DNA from: Spirosoma telluris
GTDB lineage: Bacteria; Bacteroidota; Bacteroidia; Cytophagales; Spirosomataceae
Reading direction: 5' to 3'
DNA length: 64,000 nt
NCBI GenBank assembly: GCA_003259005.1
Contig: QLII01000001.1
Span: forward strand, 558,001-622,000
The notes beneath the pieces were generated by a model. The model ran no database searches, was not told where the DNA came from, and worked only from the letters and a program-made list of their open reading frames with translations. Below, piece by piece: positions 20,768 through 29,190 of this stretch (the first letter of the stretch is position 1; each line of letters opens with the position of its first letter). Made by a program: the position numbers and the translations under genes.

Positions 20768-22125
20768 TTAATGGAGTTTGATTAATTTTTTGGTAATACC
20801 AAGGCCATTGACATTGAGCCGATAGAAAAGCAGGCCTGGATTCGGATCTTCTAGGGAAACAGGATAGGAATAAGCTCCCTTAGCCTGCATGTTGTCTGTC
20901 AGCTGTTTAATTGTTATTCCTTTTTCGTTGATGATTTCCAGGCGAACTCGGCTGTCATAAGGAATACTGAACTCGATGGTAACCTGTTTGTCAAATGGGA
21001 CGGGATAGGCTTTGGTCTGAATACGTTCATCAGCTTCCGACCAATCCGTTAATACCCCCTCCCGGCAACTCCCACAGTTTGTATAAATTGTCTGTGAAAT
21101 GGCCCATCTTCCTGACGAATTTTTTACCAGAACAGCGTAGGAGCCTCCCGTACTGCCTGAATAGCTAAAGCTGGTACCTACTGCTGAATTCGGATTGGCT
21201 GTAGCCATATTAATCCAGCGGTATTCCGAGTAAGTTCCTAAGCTGGTTAAGGTCCAGGCACTCCCTGATTTTGACATGGTAATTACTGGAGGAGTTATCG
21301 ATCCAATGGGAGCAGAAGATGCATTATTAACGGAGCTTACCCATAAGCCGCCTAAAGTAGATACTCCACTGCTACGATCTTCTCGAAAATGGACCTGGTC
21401 CGACACATCCCGATAGGGATAGGTATAGCCATCTGTGGCCACGCCCGAATAATTATAATCATTAGGATCTAAGCCGAAACTAGTATAAAGATTGTACTGC
21501 GCTGTTGTGACATTCGAGTTCGTTGTCGAATAAGTAGGCTCATTAAGTCCCTGAAACGATGCTTGAGATACTAACCACCGTAACGAAGAGGAAAAATCAC
21601 TTCGTGATTTGCTAATAACTTCTTTCAGGTTGTATTCGTAGCCACTTTGCGATGTTACCGATGAATGACTCGGGTCATTATCAGCTTCACCCTGGTGCCA
21701 TAGAACAGCTTTAGTGCCGAAAACAGAGCTATAATACGGTAGGGTTGTCTTAAAATTAAAATAAGGTTGTGGAGGACCTGAGTATCCTTCATTAACGCAC
21801 CAGACCTGGCCTGTATATAACTTGTACTAGCAGTATCATGTGCACTTTGTCGCCAGTTGGTGCTACTGGAGCCACCATGTGCGGTATTAAAAAAAGCAAT
21901 TGGTAACCCACCTGTAGGAGATCCACTTTGTAACTGCTGCCCCAAATATTGCCAGCACCAGGGATTTATTCCGCTAGGTGAAATCGCGTTCGAACTTCCC
22001 AGGGCGGTCATCACCGGGTACTGGGGTAAATTATTATTACAGGCATGAGTTGTATTGATCACCAGTTGCCAAGTAGATTGAGATAAATAAAGTGAGAGGA
22101 GGAAAGTAAGATACCTAAGACACTT
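20768..22125 (-). CDS. Secreted sialate O-acetylesterase-like enzyme with T9SS sorting domain (one frameshift)
   Basis: The N-terminal half has SGNH/SASA-type blocks: HACNNNLPQYPVMTALGSSN, GLPIAFFNTAHGGSSSTNW and AVLWHQGEADND (block III), typical of carbohydrate O-acetylesterases. The C-terminus (YPVPFDKQVTIEFSIPYDSR through ITKKLIKLH) is a type A type IX secretion sorting domain, so the enzyme is exported through the outer membrane. One added A at 21792-21793 restores NEGYSGPPQPYFNF and joins both halves. The signal peptide reads KCLRYLTFLLSLYLSQS, but the codon before it is TAG within ATAGAAG; a normal ATGAAG start seems to be damaged by an extra base. From there the length is 452 residues. 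A paired LytTR-like motif lies 57 bp upstream. Confidence 0.75.
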
Positions 22126-22181
22126 CTATTATTTCAGTAGTACAATCAAAATAATCCCTTGCTTTTCGCTAAATCAAAAAA

Positions 22182-22213
22182 AATAGACTAAGGCTGTTTG
22201 AGAATCGACTAAG
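22182..22213 (-). promoter_or_regulatory. LytTR-like paired operator A (esterase promoter)
   Basis: Read on the minus strand: CTTAGTCGATT, a 10-bp spacer, CTTAGTCTATT. The two boxes start 21 bp apart, two helical turns, as in LytTR-family direct-repeat sites. The repeat extends for 16 bp with one mismatch. It ends 57 bp before the esterase reading frame. Same layout as 24561-24592 and 29159-29190. Confidence 0.65.
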
Positions 22214-22660
22214 GCTGTACTTTTGTCGATTAGTACAATTATCTGTTGGTATCGTACAGTTTATTTCGATAGCCTGTGTGAATAATAGTAGTAGGGTAAT
22301 TAGCCTAAGCTGTGCTGGTTCTTGCTGAGAAAGCGTATAAAAAACACAAAGCGGATAATTAGAATGGATATATTTTTATCGAAGGATAACGACCCTTTGT
22401 CTATTCGTGGGCCGTTTTAATCGATAATATTTGGTTAATAATCCTTTTGAATTGTAATTGTAATCCTATCATTGTTAGTAACTTTAATTAACAAGGCGGC
22501 TTTATTTAACTGAAGATATGGTTATTTTTCGGGTTAGAAAGTGATAGAAATTGGCTATATTGGGTGAGACGCCTATAGATTTGTAAAGACAATTTGTGGT
22601 TTGTTATGCGTAAATAAATACTAAAAAATACAACTGTCAGTTTTTTATAATGTCAAAATA
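22214..22660. other. AT-rich divergent spacer, no gene seen
   Basis: About 450 bp upstream of the LytS-type kinase gene. Only very short frames occur. It presumably carries the kinase promoter. Confidence 0.5.
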
Positions 22661-23826
22661 ATGATTAATAAGCAGTTCTTTTTTCAATTGTTGGTTAACC
22701 CAAAATTATCCTTTCGCCTTATTCGATATGGATTACTCTTGCTAACGGGAGTACTTCTTATTTATCGGGGATTTCATTATTTAGCTACATCTATTATAAA
22801 CGTTTCGCCTTCAGCTGTTTGGCAGTATAGTGTTGTATCAACTCTATTTTTTGGCGGATTAACAACGGCGGCTTATTGGGCAATTACGGTATTAATCCAT
22901 CGAAACTTACTTCTTCGGTTTAATCTAACGAATTTTATTCTTGGACTTTTTATAGTACATTTAGTAGCCTCGGAATTAGTACTGGCTCATTTCTATCTGT
23001 TTTATACAATTTTTTCTATTGATAAATTGCCCCGATTTTATACTACATACTCTCCTCATATTCAGCAGTTGGCATTTTGGAAGGCCCCTTCGATAATATA
23101 GTTGTTTGGCTGTTCTCATTTTCACTATTTTACAATTATCTTTTATACGCCATCGGGCTTAAAGTATTCAAAGATTTATTCACGGTTCAGCTTCGTAGTA
23201 TGGAGCTTGAAAAAGATAATTTACGCCTAGAGTTTGATTTTTTAAAATCCCAAATAAACCCTCATTTCTTATTTAATACATTAAATAATATCTACTCATT
23301 CTCAATCCGATCTCCCGAGAAAGTTACCAATTCGATTTTAAAACTTTCGGATCTAATGCGTTATACGCTCTATGAAACGAATGATGATCACGTTCTCCTA
23401 ACCAAAGAAATTGCTTTTTTGACAAGCTACGTAGATTTGCAACGAATCCGGCATGATGACCATGTAACCATTCAATTCACCATTACAGGACAACCAACCA
23501 GCCAGGTTATTCCTCCGCTTTTGTTGATTGTGTTCATTGAGAACGCGTTTAAACATGGAATTCAGTCGACCGCGCAAGCTTCCTGGGTTGATATACAACT
23601 TATTATTCAGCCCCAAACGATTTCTTTATCGGTTGATAATAGTATCCCTGATAATAAAGCAAATTCTCAGTCAGGTATCGGGTTACGAAATGTTCGGAAA
23701 CGATTAGCTCATTTTTTTCCAAACCGGCATACTTTATCAATTTTACCTTCGTCGCACCAGTTTTCCGTTAAATTAACCCTTGAGCTCCATGAAAATTCCT
23801 TATCGGGTGATCGTATTAGACGATGA
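22661..23826 (+). CDS. LytS-type sensor histidine kinase (one frameshift)
   Basis: Four hydrophobic segments in the first ~175 residues (YGLLLLTGVLLIYRGFHYL; VVSTLFFGGLTTAAYWAITV; FILGLFIVHLVASELVLAHF; VVWLFSFSLFYNYLLYAIGL) precede a coiled segment and the His_kinase block SQINPHFLFNTLNNIYSF, with the phospho-acceptor His near residue 203. The ATPase half has PPLLLIVFIENAFKHGI and GIGLRNVRKRL. The frame changes at GG 23083-23084; one added G gives 388 residues. There is no separate sensor domain, so the membrane part probably senses the signal. The stop overlaps the start of the LytTR regulator gene by 38 bp, a tight pair. Its position next to a lanthipeptide-like locus suggests it senses a peptide or cell-envelope signal. 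Confidence 0.9.
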
Positions 23827-24559
23827 ACCGCCCGCTCGTGATCTAATTGAAACGTTTGTCAACCAGATGCCTGACCTGCACTGTGTTAATACGAGTTCAA
23901 ATGCAATGCAAGGGTTACAGGCTATTCAGGAATTAAAGCCTGATCTGCTATTTCTGGATATTCAGATGCCCGAGATGACAGGCCTTGATTTAATGAGGTT
24001 ACCGTTGGCACCTCGTCCTGAAATTATTTTGACGACGGCCTATCCAGAGTATGCCCTCACCAGTTACGAATTTTCTGTGCTTGATTACCTGGTAAAGCCA
24101 ATTGCCTTTGATCGCTTCGTGAAATCGATTGTCAAGTTTAGAGAAAAAAAGCAAGTTCCCTCAACCCTTATAGGCTGGCAGCCAATCGAGGATATCCCGC
24201 AGGCTGACCAGCGTAATCTGGACGCTTCAGACAATGGAGATTCCAGCTCAATCTGGTTGCGGGAAGAAAAACGCCTTTTGCAGATCCCGTACAATGAAAT
24301 TCTATATATCGAGGGATTAAAAGACTACGTAAAGGTCCATCTTAAGGATCAAGTTATCGTTTCCCACATGGGCTTAGGAAAAGCCGAAAGGCTTTTTAGT
24401 ACCCCTCAATTTGTTCGAGTTCATCGCTCATTTATTGTACGATTAGCTGCTATCCGACTCATTGAAGGCAATACAATTACCTTAGTAAATAACAAAGAAT
24501 TAACCCTGGGGCCGCTTTACCGAGACGAATTAAGAAAATACGTTTCTGCACTAGGGTAA
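23789..24559 (+). CDS. LytTR-family response regulator
   Basis: 256 residues from ATG 23789. The receiver domain shows VIVLDDEPPAR (acidic pocket), PDLLFLDIQMPEMTG (phospho-acceptor Asp57), ILTTAYPEYALTSYEF and VLDYLVKPIAFDRF. The LytTR DNA-binding domain occupies about residues 155-256: IWLREEKRLLQIPYNEILYI, then FVRVHRSFIVRLAAI and LTLGPLYRDELRKYV. LytTR proteins bind pairs of short direct repeats one or two helical turns apart. Three such pairs, with matching sequence and 21-bp spacing, flank this gene cluster, so the likely regulon is the esterase operon, the peptide-lanB operon and whatever follows 29190. Confidence 0.95.
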   Translation: MKIPYRVIVLDDEPPARDLIETFVNQMPDLHCVNTSSNAMQGLQAIQELKPDLLFLDIQMPEMTGLDLMRLPLAPRPEIILTTAYPEYALTSYEFSVLDYLVKPIAFDRFVKSIVKFREKKQVPSTLIGWQPIEDIPQADQRNLDASDNGDSSSIWLREEKRLLQIPYNEILYIEGLKDYVKVHLKDQVIVSHMGLGKAERLFSTPQFVRVHRSFIVRLAAIRLIEGNTITLVNNKELTLGPLYRDELRKYVSALG

Positions 24560-24560
24560 G

Positions 24561-24613
24561 CTTGATCGATTCTAAAGGCCTCTCTGTCTATTCTGAATAG
24601 TATTTAGTCGAAA
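24561..24613 (+). promoter_or_regulatory. LytTR-like paired operator B (peptide-lanB promoter)
   Basis: CTTGATCGATT (24561-24571), spacer CTAAAGGCCT, CTCTGTCTATT (24582-24592). A weaker third box, TTTAGTCGAAA, begins exactly 21 bp further on at 24603. It lies just after the response-regulator stop and 80 to 132 bp before the 51-residue peptide gene. Box and spacer sequence match operators A and C. Confidence 0.65.
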
Positions 24614-24692
24614 AAATAAGATTAAACCGCTACGTCGAAATAGATTTAGAGATTTAATTGCTATCACAACCGTTCAACTTTCCTCTTTTATA

Positions 24693-24848
24693 ATGAAAAC
24701 AAAAACAAAAGTATTGTCCTACCAGAAGGTTAGGATTGTTACTCATGTATTACCCTACCAAACAGTCGGTAAGGGAAGTCAGACAATTACGACAGATCTT
24801 TGTACCACGTTAACCGGCACGGGTTTCTCGTTACCAAAAACGGCATAA
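24693..24848 (+). CDS. Candidate class I lanthipeptide (RiPP) precursor peptide
   Basis: A 51-codon frame with ATG at 24693 and TAA at 24846-24848. The first ~26 residues are Lys-rich and leader-like (MKTKTKVLSYQKVRIVTHVL), similar in style to Bacteroidota class I lanthipeptide leaders of the pattern LxxxKVRIxxL. After a Gly-Lys-Gly junction (residues 26-28) the core has many Ser and Thr residues and one Cys at 37 (SQTITTDLCTTLTGTGFSLP): ten Ser/Thr that a dehydratase could modify, with one possible thioether ring. It lies 58 bp upstream of a full-length LanB gene in the same direction and behind paired LytTR-like sites. The assignment rests on context and composition; only one Cys makes a single-ring or largely dehydrated product likely. 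Confidence 0.6.
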   Translation: MKTKTKVLSYQKVRIVTHVLPYQTVGKGSQTITTDLCTTLTGTGFSLPKTA

Positions 24849-24906
24849 ATCGGTTTATTTCGGTTTCTGGCCATAGGCAAACTGCTACTTCGAGCAAACC
24901 GGCATA

Positions 24907-27900
24907 ATGGAGTTCGACTTTTACTACTTACGAACACCCACATTCTCGTTACAACGGCTGTTAGATCTACTTCAACAGGATGATTTAGCCACGTTTGTTC
25001 AGGAACCCTTAGTGGGCGAAGCTATCTTTTTGGCTTCGCCCACTCTGCATAGAGAACTACTGGCTGATCCAACATTATCCAGTAAAAAGCTACGCCAAAC
25101 CGCGTTAAAGTACATGCTTCGCATGGGCAGCCGATCAACCCCATTTGGTCTGTTTGCCGGGTGCTCGTTAGGACAATCAGCTGTAAGCACAAACTTTGAT
25201 GTATCGGACCGTCAGTTACTTTGTCAATATGGGTTAAATACCACGGTTATTGGGGAGTTGCTTCATTATTTGAATCAGGATTCTGGAATCCGATCCAGTG
25301 TTCATTATCAGCTTAACTCGAGTCTTTATTCCTTTGGAAACCAGTTTCGCTATTTGGAATCAGAGCTGGAAGACACAAAGACTCGCTTTTTTACCAGCCA
25401 GATTGCTAATCATCCTTCGATTCGATCTGTTTTTCGTAAAGCCAGGCATGGAGCTACTTTAGATGAATTAGTTCACGATTTAATTAAGCGAGGGTACCCA
25501 CAGGATCAGGCCCAAATTTATATCGAGCAACTCATTTTTGATCAGGTTCTGGTCAGCCAGCTTGTCCTGAATGGAACAGGTTTAGACCCACTTCTTAACT
25601 TGAGGGGCTATCTGCAGACGATTCCAGCGGGAAAAGCCTGGGTGCCACTAATTAACCAAATCCAGAGTTTATTGACTCAGAAGGATTCAGTAAAAGCTAA
25701 GCAGAAGGCTCTGCAAGATCTTTTCCAGGTTCAAATGGGCCTAACGTTACCAGATTTTCCTATACTTCAGGGGAACAGTTTGTTTACAGGTCAACCACAC
25801 CAACTGAGTCGGACGATACTGAAGGAGCTGCAGACGATATTTCCAAGGCTTTTTGGACTAAGTAAAGCCTTTCTGCCGGTAGACTCGATGCTTGATTTTA
25901 AGCAAGCCTTTTATGCCCGCTATGAGGAACGGGAAATTCCATTGGCATTCGTACTGGATGCTGAATCGGGAATAAGTTATGGAGGTCAGCCACTGGCGGG
26001 TGATAATCTTATGATTCAGGCGCTAATCGAAGCAGGTGGCCTCTTTAATCAGCAGCAAGAGGTATCCAGCCCTAAACTGGAGCAATGGCTGCGGAACACA
26101 TACGATAATTGGCTGGCAAATGGCAATCCCATTCTTGAGTTAACGGATCACGACCTGGATTCCTGGCCTGGTTCGTCGGACCAGCTTCCGGAAAGCTATT
26201 ATGTTTTTGGTTATTTTCTAAGCACTTCTTCCCAGGCTTTAGATGCGGGGGATTATCGTTTTCGAAGCAAATTCATTGCGGGACCATCTGCGTTTCCCTT
26301 GTTAGGGCGTTTTTGCCAGATAGATCAAGAACTTAATCTAAAGGTTCAAGAGGCCTTACACAAACTACAAAGGAATGATCCAGATCGTATTTATGCCGAG
26401 ATCGTTCATGTTCCGGTCGCACCGGTTGGTAACGTGGTTCAACGACCTCACATGAGTGAGTATGAAATTCCGTATTTGGGTTACTCGACATTACCCATCG
26501 GAAAACAGATTCCTCTCGATGACTTATGGGTTTCTGTTCCTAAAGGAGAGCGGGTTGTGCTTCGGTCACGACGCTTAGAGAAGGAGATTGTACCTCGTCT
26601 GACAACAGCGCATAATTACAAAAACGGGTTACCCGTCTATCGTTTTCTGTGTGATCTCCAGCAACAGGAAAGTGATCTGTCTCTTTATTGGCATTGGGGC
26701 AGTCTAGACAATTATCGATTTCTGCCCCGAGTTCAATATCGACAGATTATCTTACAGGAAGCGCGTTGGCGACTAACCTGGACCGACTATCAGGCTTCTC
26801 GTACGGAAGAGGAAAATGTCATTGCCTGGCGTCATGAATGGAATTTGCCCCGCTTTGTGGCTATAGCCCAGGCTGATCAGGAATTATTCCTTGATCTGGC
26901 GCACAGGGGCTGTCGGCAACTTTTAATTAGTACGCTTCACCGATTACAAATTCTTCAGGTATTTGAGTGGTTACGAACCCCTGATCAATGCCCAGTAGAA
27001 GGGCCGGATGGCAAGCTAACGCATGAAGTTATTTTGCCATTTTACCAAGCTAAAACAAACTCTGTCCGGAGTGGCCTTGATTCATCCCAAATTGAAATCC
27101 CAAGAACCTTTATTCCTGGATCGGAGTGGTTGTACCTGAAAGTATATGCTGGTCCACAAGCCAGTAGACAGGTATTAGAAAGTTTAGGTAAACTCGCTCG
27201 TACCTATATTCGTTCGAAAAAGATTAGCCATTGGTTTTTTATTCGGTATCAAGATCCGGAGCCCCATCTTCGATTCCGATTTCACCTGATTAATCAGACC
27301 AGTTATGACACTATCCTATCAGACTGCCAGCGACAACTGCAGCCCCTGATCAATACAGGTGAAATCTACCGAGTACAACTGGATACTTACCAACGGGAGA
27401 TCGAGCGCTATGGAGCAGAACGTATAGTGGCGACCGAATGGTTATTCTGGGCCGACAGCGAGGCCGCCCTGACAATCACCAAAGATCTGCCAAACGAACA
27501 AATGCTATTGGCTGGGGCTCTTCTGGGGGTTGATTTTTATTTTGACGATTTCGGTTATAGTTTATCTGAAAAAGCGTTTTTGTGTCAGCAGAGCTTCCAA
27601 ACCCTTTTTGAGCAACAGGGAGCCCAGGCCAATCTGCGGAAGAAATTGGCATCTATATATCGCCAAAATCAACATTTGGTTTATGACCTGCTGACTAAGG
27701 GCGAATTAGCAGATTCTCTAAGCTATTTGCCTTACAAAAAATTGCTAAAAAAGCGTAGTTCCCGAATGAAACCGTTCCTGCCGACTCTGCCTTCCCTCCC
27801 GCATCAATTGCACGCCTACAGTTCTAGCTTAATCCACATGTATGTGAACCGACTATTCGATCAGCATCAACAGCAATACGAATTAGTCATCTATCATCAT

Positions 27901-27936
27901 CTCCTGCGGTTTTATCAAACGCAACTAGTGTTTTAA
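24907..27936 (+). CDS. Lantibiotic dehydratase LanB, full length
   Basis: 1009 residues. The N-terminal two-thirds match the LanB glutamylation domain: an opening FDFYYLRTPTFSLQRLLDLL, then LRMGSRSTPFGLFAGCSLG, LRGYLQTIPAGKAWVPLI and FRSKFIAGPSAFPLLGRFC. The C-terminal third matches the SpaB_C/elimination domain: GSEWLYLKVYAGPQASRQVL, SHWFFIRYQDPEPHLRFRFH and YQREIERYGAERIV. Such enzymes use glutamyl-tRNA to dehydrate Ser/Thr in a leader-bearing peptide. This gene is unbroken. Its last codons (Val-Phe-stop) come from an inserted IS630 element; before insertion the protein ended Ala-Lys-Ser-Lys-stop (see 29119-29133). No LanC cyclase, LanP protease or LanT exporter gene lies in the window, so ring closure and export must be supplied from elsewhere or be absent. 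Confidence 0.93.
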   Translation: MEFDFYYLRTPTFSLQRLLDLLQQDDLATFVQEPLVGEAIFLASPTLHRELLADPTLSSKKLRQTALKYMLRMGSRSTPFGLFAGCSLGQSAVSTNFDVSDRQLLCQYGLNTTVIGELLHYLNQDSGIRSSVHYQLNSSLYSFGNQFRYLESELEDTKTRFFTSQIANHPSIRSVFRKARHGATLDELVHDLIKRGYPQDQAQIYIEQLIFDQVLVSQLVLNGTGLDPLLNLRGYLQTIPAGKAWVPLINQIQSLLTQKDSVKAKQKALQDLFQVQMGLTLPDFPILQGNSLFTGQPHQLSRTILKELQTIFPRLFGLSKAFLPVDSMLDFKQAFYARYEEREIPLAFVLDAESGISYGGQPLAGDNLMIQALIEAGGLFNQQQEVSSPKLEQWLRNTYDNWLANGNPILELTDHDLDSWPGSSDQLPESYYVFGYFLSTSSQALDAGDYRFRSKFIAGPSAFPLLGRFCQIDQELNLKVQEALHKLQRNDPDRIYAEIVHVPVAPVGNVVQRPHMSEYEIPYLGYSTLPIGKQIPLDDLWVSVPKGERVVLRSRRLEKEIVPRLTTAHNYKNGLPVYRFLCDLQQQESDLSLYWHWGSLDNYRFLPRVQYRQIILQEARWRLTWTDYQASRTEEENVIAWRHEWNLPRFVAIAQADQELFLDLAHRGCRQLLISTLHRLQILQVFEWLRTPDQCPVEGPDGKLTHEVILPFYQAKTNSVRSGLDSSQIEIPRTFIPGSEWLYLKVYAGPQASRQVLESLGKLARTYIRSKKISHWFFIRYQDPEPHLRFRFHLINQTSYDTILSDCQRQLQPLINTGEIYRVQLDTYQREIERYGAERIVATEWLFWADSEAALTITKDLPNEQMLLAGALLGVDFYFDDFGYSLSEKAFLCQQSFQTLFEQQGAQANLRKKLASIYRQNQHLVYDLLTKGELADSLSYLPYKKLLKKRSSRMKPFLPTLPSLPHQLHAYSSSLIHMYVNRLFDQHQQQYELVIYHHLLRFYQTQLVF

Positions 27937-29116
27937 CTCTCAATCGTTGACGGGTAAAGCCGTTTTAGTTTAATTCGGGCATCCTCCGCTGTAAACTGCC
28001 AGTCTACTTTGGCCAATTTATCATTTCGTTGGCTTACCCAAGCCTGTACTTGCTGATCGAACTCGGCCTGGCTGGCTACCCGATGCGTTAAGCCTTGGCG
28101 GGTTAGGATGCTTAATTCAATTTCAGCTACGTTCAGCCAGGAGCCATGCTTAGGTGTATAGACAAAGTCAATCTTTTGCAGGATAGTGCGCGCCCGTTTT
28201 GGCTCAAATACCTCATACAAGGCTGCTTTTCGGTGAGCCGATAAGTTGTCCTGTACCAAGGTGATCCGGTCCGCATCCGTATACCATTCTTCCACAATAC
28301 GGCCCACTACCTTCGCCCATTCGATGCTGTTATGACTCTGGGTGACCACCACCTGCCGCTGCCCAGCCAAGGGCTGAGCGACCATAAAGATCTCCACGAC
28401 ACCCTCTCGTTTGTACTCATAATCAACATGGTCAACGCCGTTTTTATCTGTGAAACCCAGATGGGTCTCGCTAACTAATTGCCGACGGGCTTCGTCCAGG
28501 CATACAATTGGCCGTTTCTGGTCAAATGGACGCTGGTATACATCCAGTACCTCTTCCATCTGGCAGACAAATTCGGCAGAGGCTTCGGGGATTACCCACG
28601 ACTTGACCCGCCAGGGCTTAAGCTTGTTTTTTTCAGCATCTTGCGCACCGTCTCTCGACCAATTGTTTCGACATAGTTCAATTCGATCATTTTCTGGGCT
28701 AATAAACGTACTGTCCAGTGTGCATATCCAGCCGGTGGATTACTACACCGTAGCGCAATCAGATGAGCCTCTACTCCGCCATCAAAAACGACATCTTTAT
28801 ACTTTTCGCGCTTTTTACCATTGAGGGCAAACTCGAAACCATCTTCTACAAAGCGCTCCCGTAGGCGTTCAATGCTACGAATACTAACCTGATAGGTGCT
28901 TTTAATGTGTTGATCTTTCAGCCAGTCAGGTTGGTTCTCATCGGCAGCCAACAAGACATAAGCTCGTTTAACGGCCTGACTCTTGGCATTGCGTTTGGCA
29001 ATGATAGCCTGTAAGTGCTGGCGTTCTTGATCGGTCAAGGTGACATGGTACTTTTTCATAGAGGGCGTACAAGGTTTACCTCAAAAATACCCGTCAGACA
29101 CAAAAAGTCAAAACAC
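27928..29116 (-). mobile_element. IS630-family insertion sequence (1189 bp)
   Basis: The ends are GTGTTTTAACT (left) and AGTCAAAACAC (right), an 11-bp inverted repeat with one mismatch, each flanked by a TA dinucleotide (27926-27927 and 29117-29118). This is the IS630/Tc1 target duplication. One transposase gene lies inside on the minus strand. Removing the element and one TA rejoins CAACTA to GCTAAGTCCAAG and restores the original lanB end. Confidence 0.9.
27933..29059 (-). CDS. IS630 family transposase (one frameshift at an A7 tract)
   Basis: The N-terminal half holds the helix-turn-helix region (LTDQERQHLQAIIAKRNAKS, DQHIKSTYQVSIRSIERLRE). The C-terminal half holds the DDE domain: PIVCLDEARRQL (first Asp), ITLVQDNLSAHRKAALYEVF (second Asp) and HGSWLNVAEIELSIL (Glu). 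The two halves are in different frames that meet at seven A residues (plus-strand T run 28627-28633): MLKK continues as NKLKPWRVKSW with one extra A or by a -1 slip. The repaired length is 375 residues. As IS630 elements can use programmed frameshifting on A-rich slippery sites, this break may be genuine, although it also fits the one-base-loss pattern of the rest of the window. Confidence 0.92.
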
Positions 29117-29118
29117 TA

Positions 29119-29133
29119 GCTAAGTCCAAGTAA
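29119..29133 (+). other. Orphaned original 3' end of lanB
   Basis: GCT AAG TCC AAG TAA directly after the right TA of the IS. Joined to the CTA codon at 27925-27927 it gives Leu-Ala-Lys-Ser-Lys-stop, a natural ending for the LanB protein. This is what shows the exact insertion point. Confidence 0.8.
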
Positions 29134-29158
29134 ATTCGTTTATCGTTGATTAGGCCCT

Positions 29159-29190
29159 CTCTATCGATTCTAAAGCCTTCTTAGTCTACT
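29159..29190 (+). promoter_or_regulatory. LytTR-like paired operator C
   Basis: CTCTATCGATT (29159-29169), spacer CTAAAGCCTT, CTTAGTCTACT (29180-29190); the boxes start 21 bp apart. The spacer matches operator B in seven of ten positions, starting CTAAAG. It lies 26 bp after the original lanB stop and faces the next plus-strand gene, the RHS toxin, 900 bp away. Confidence 0.6.
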
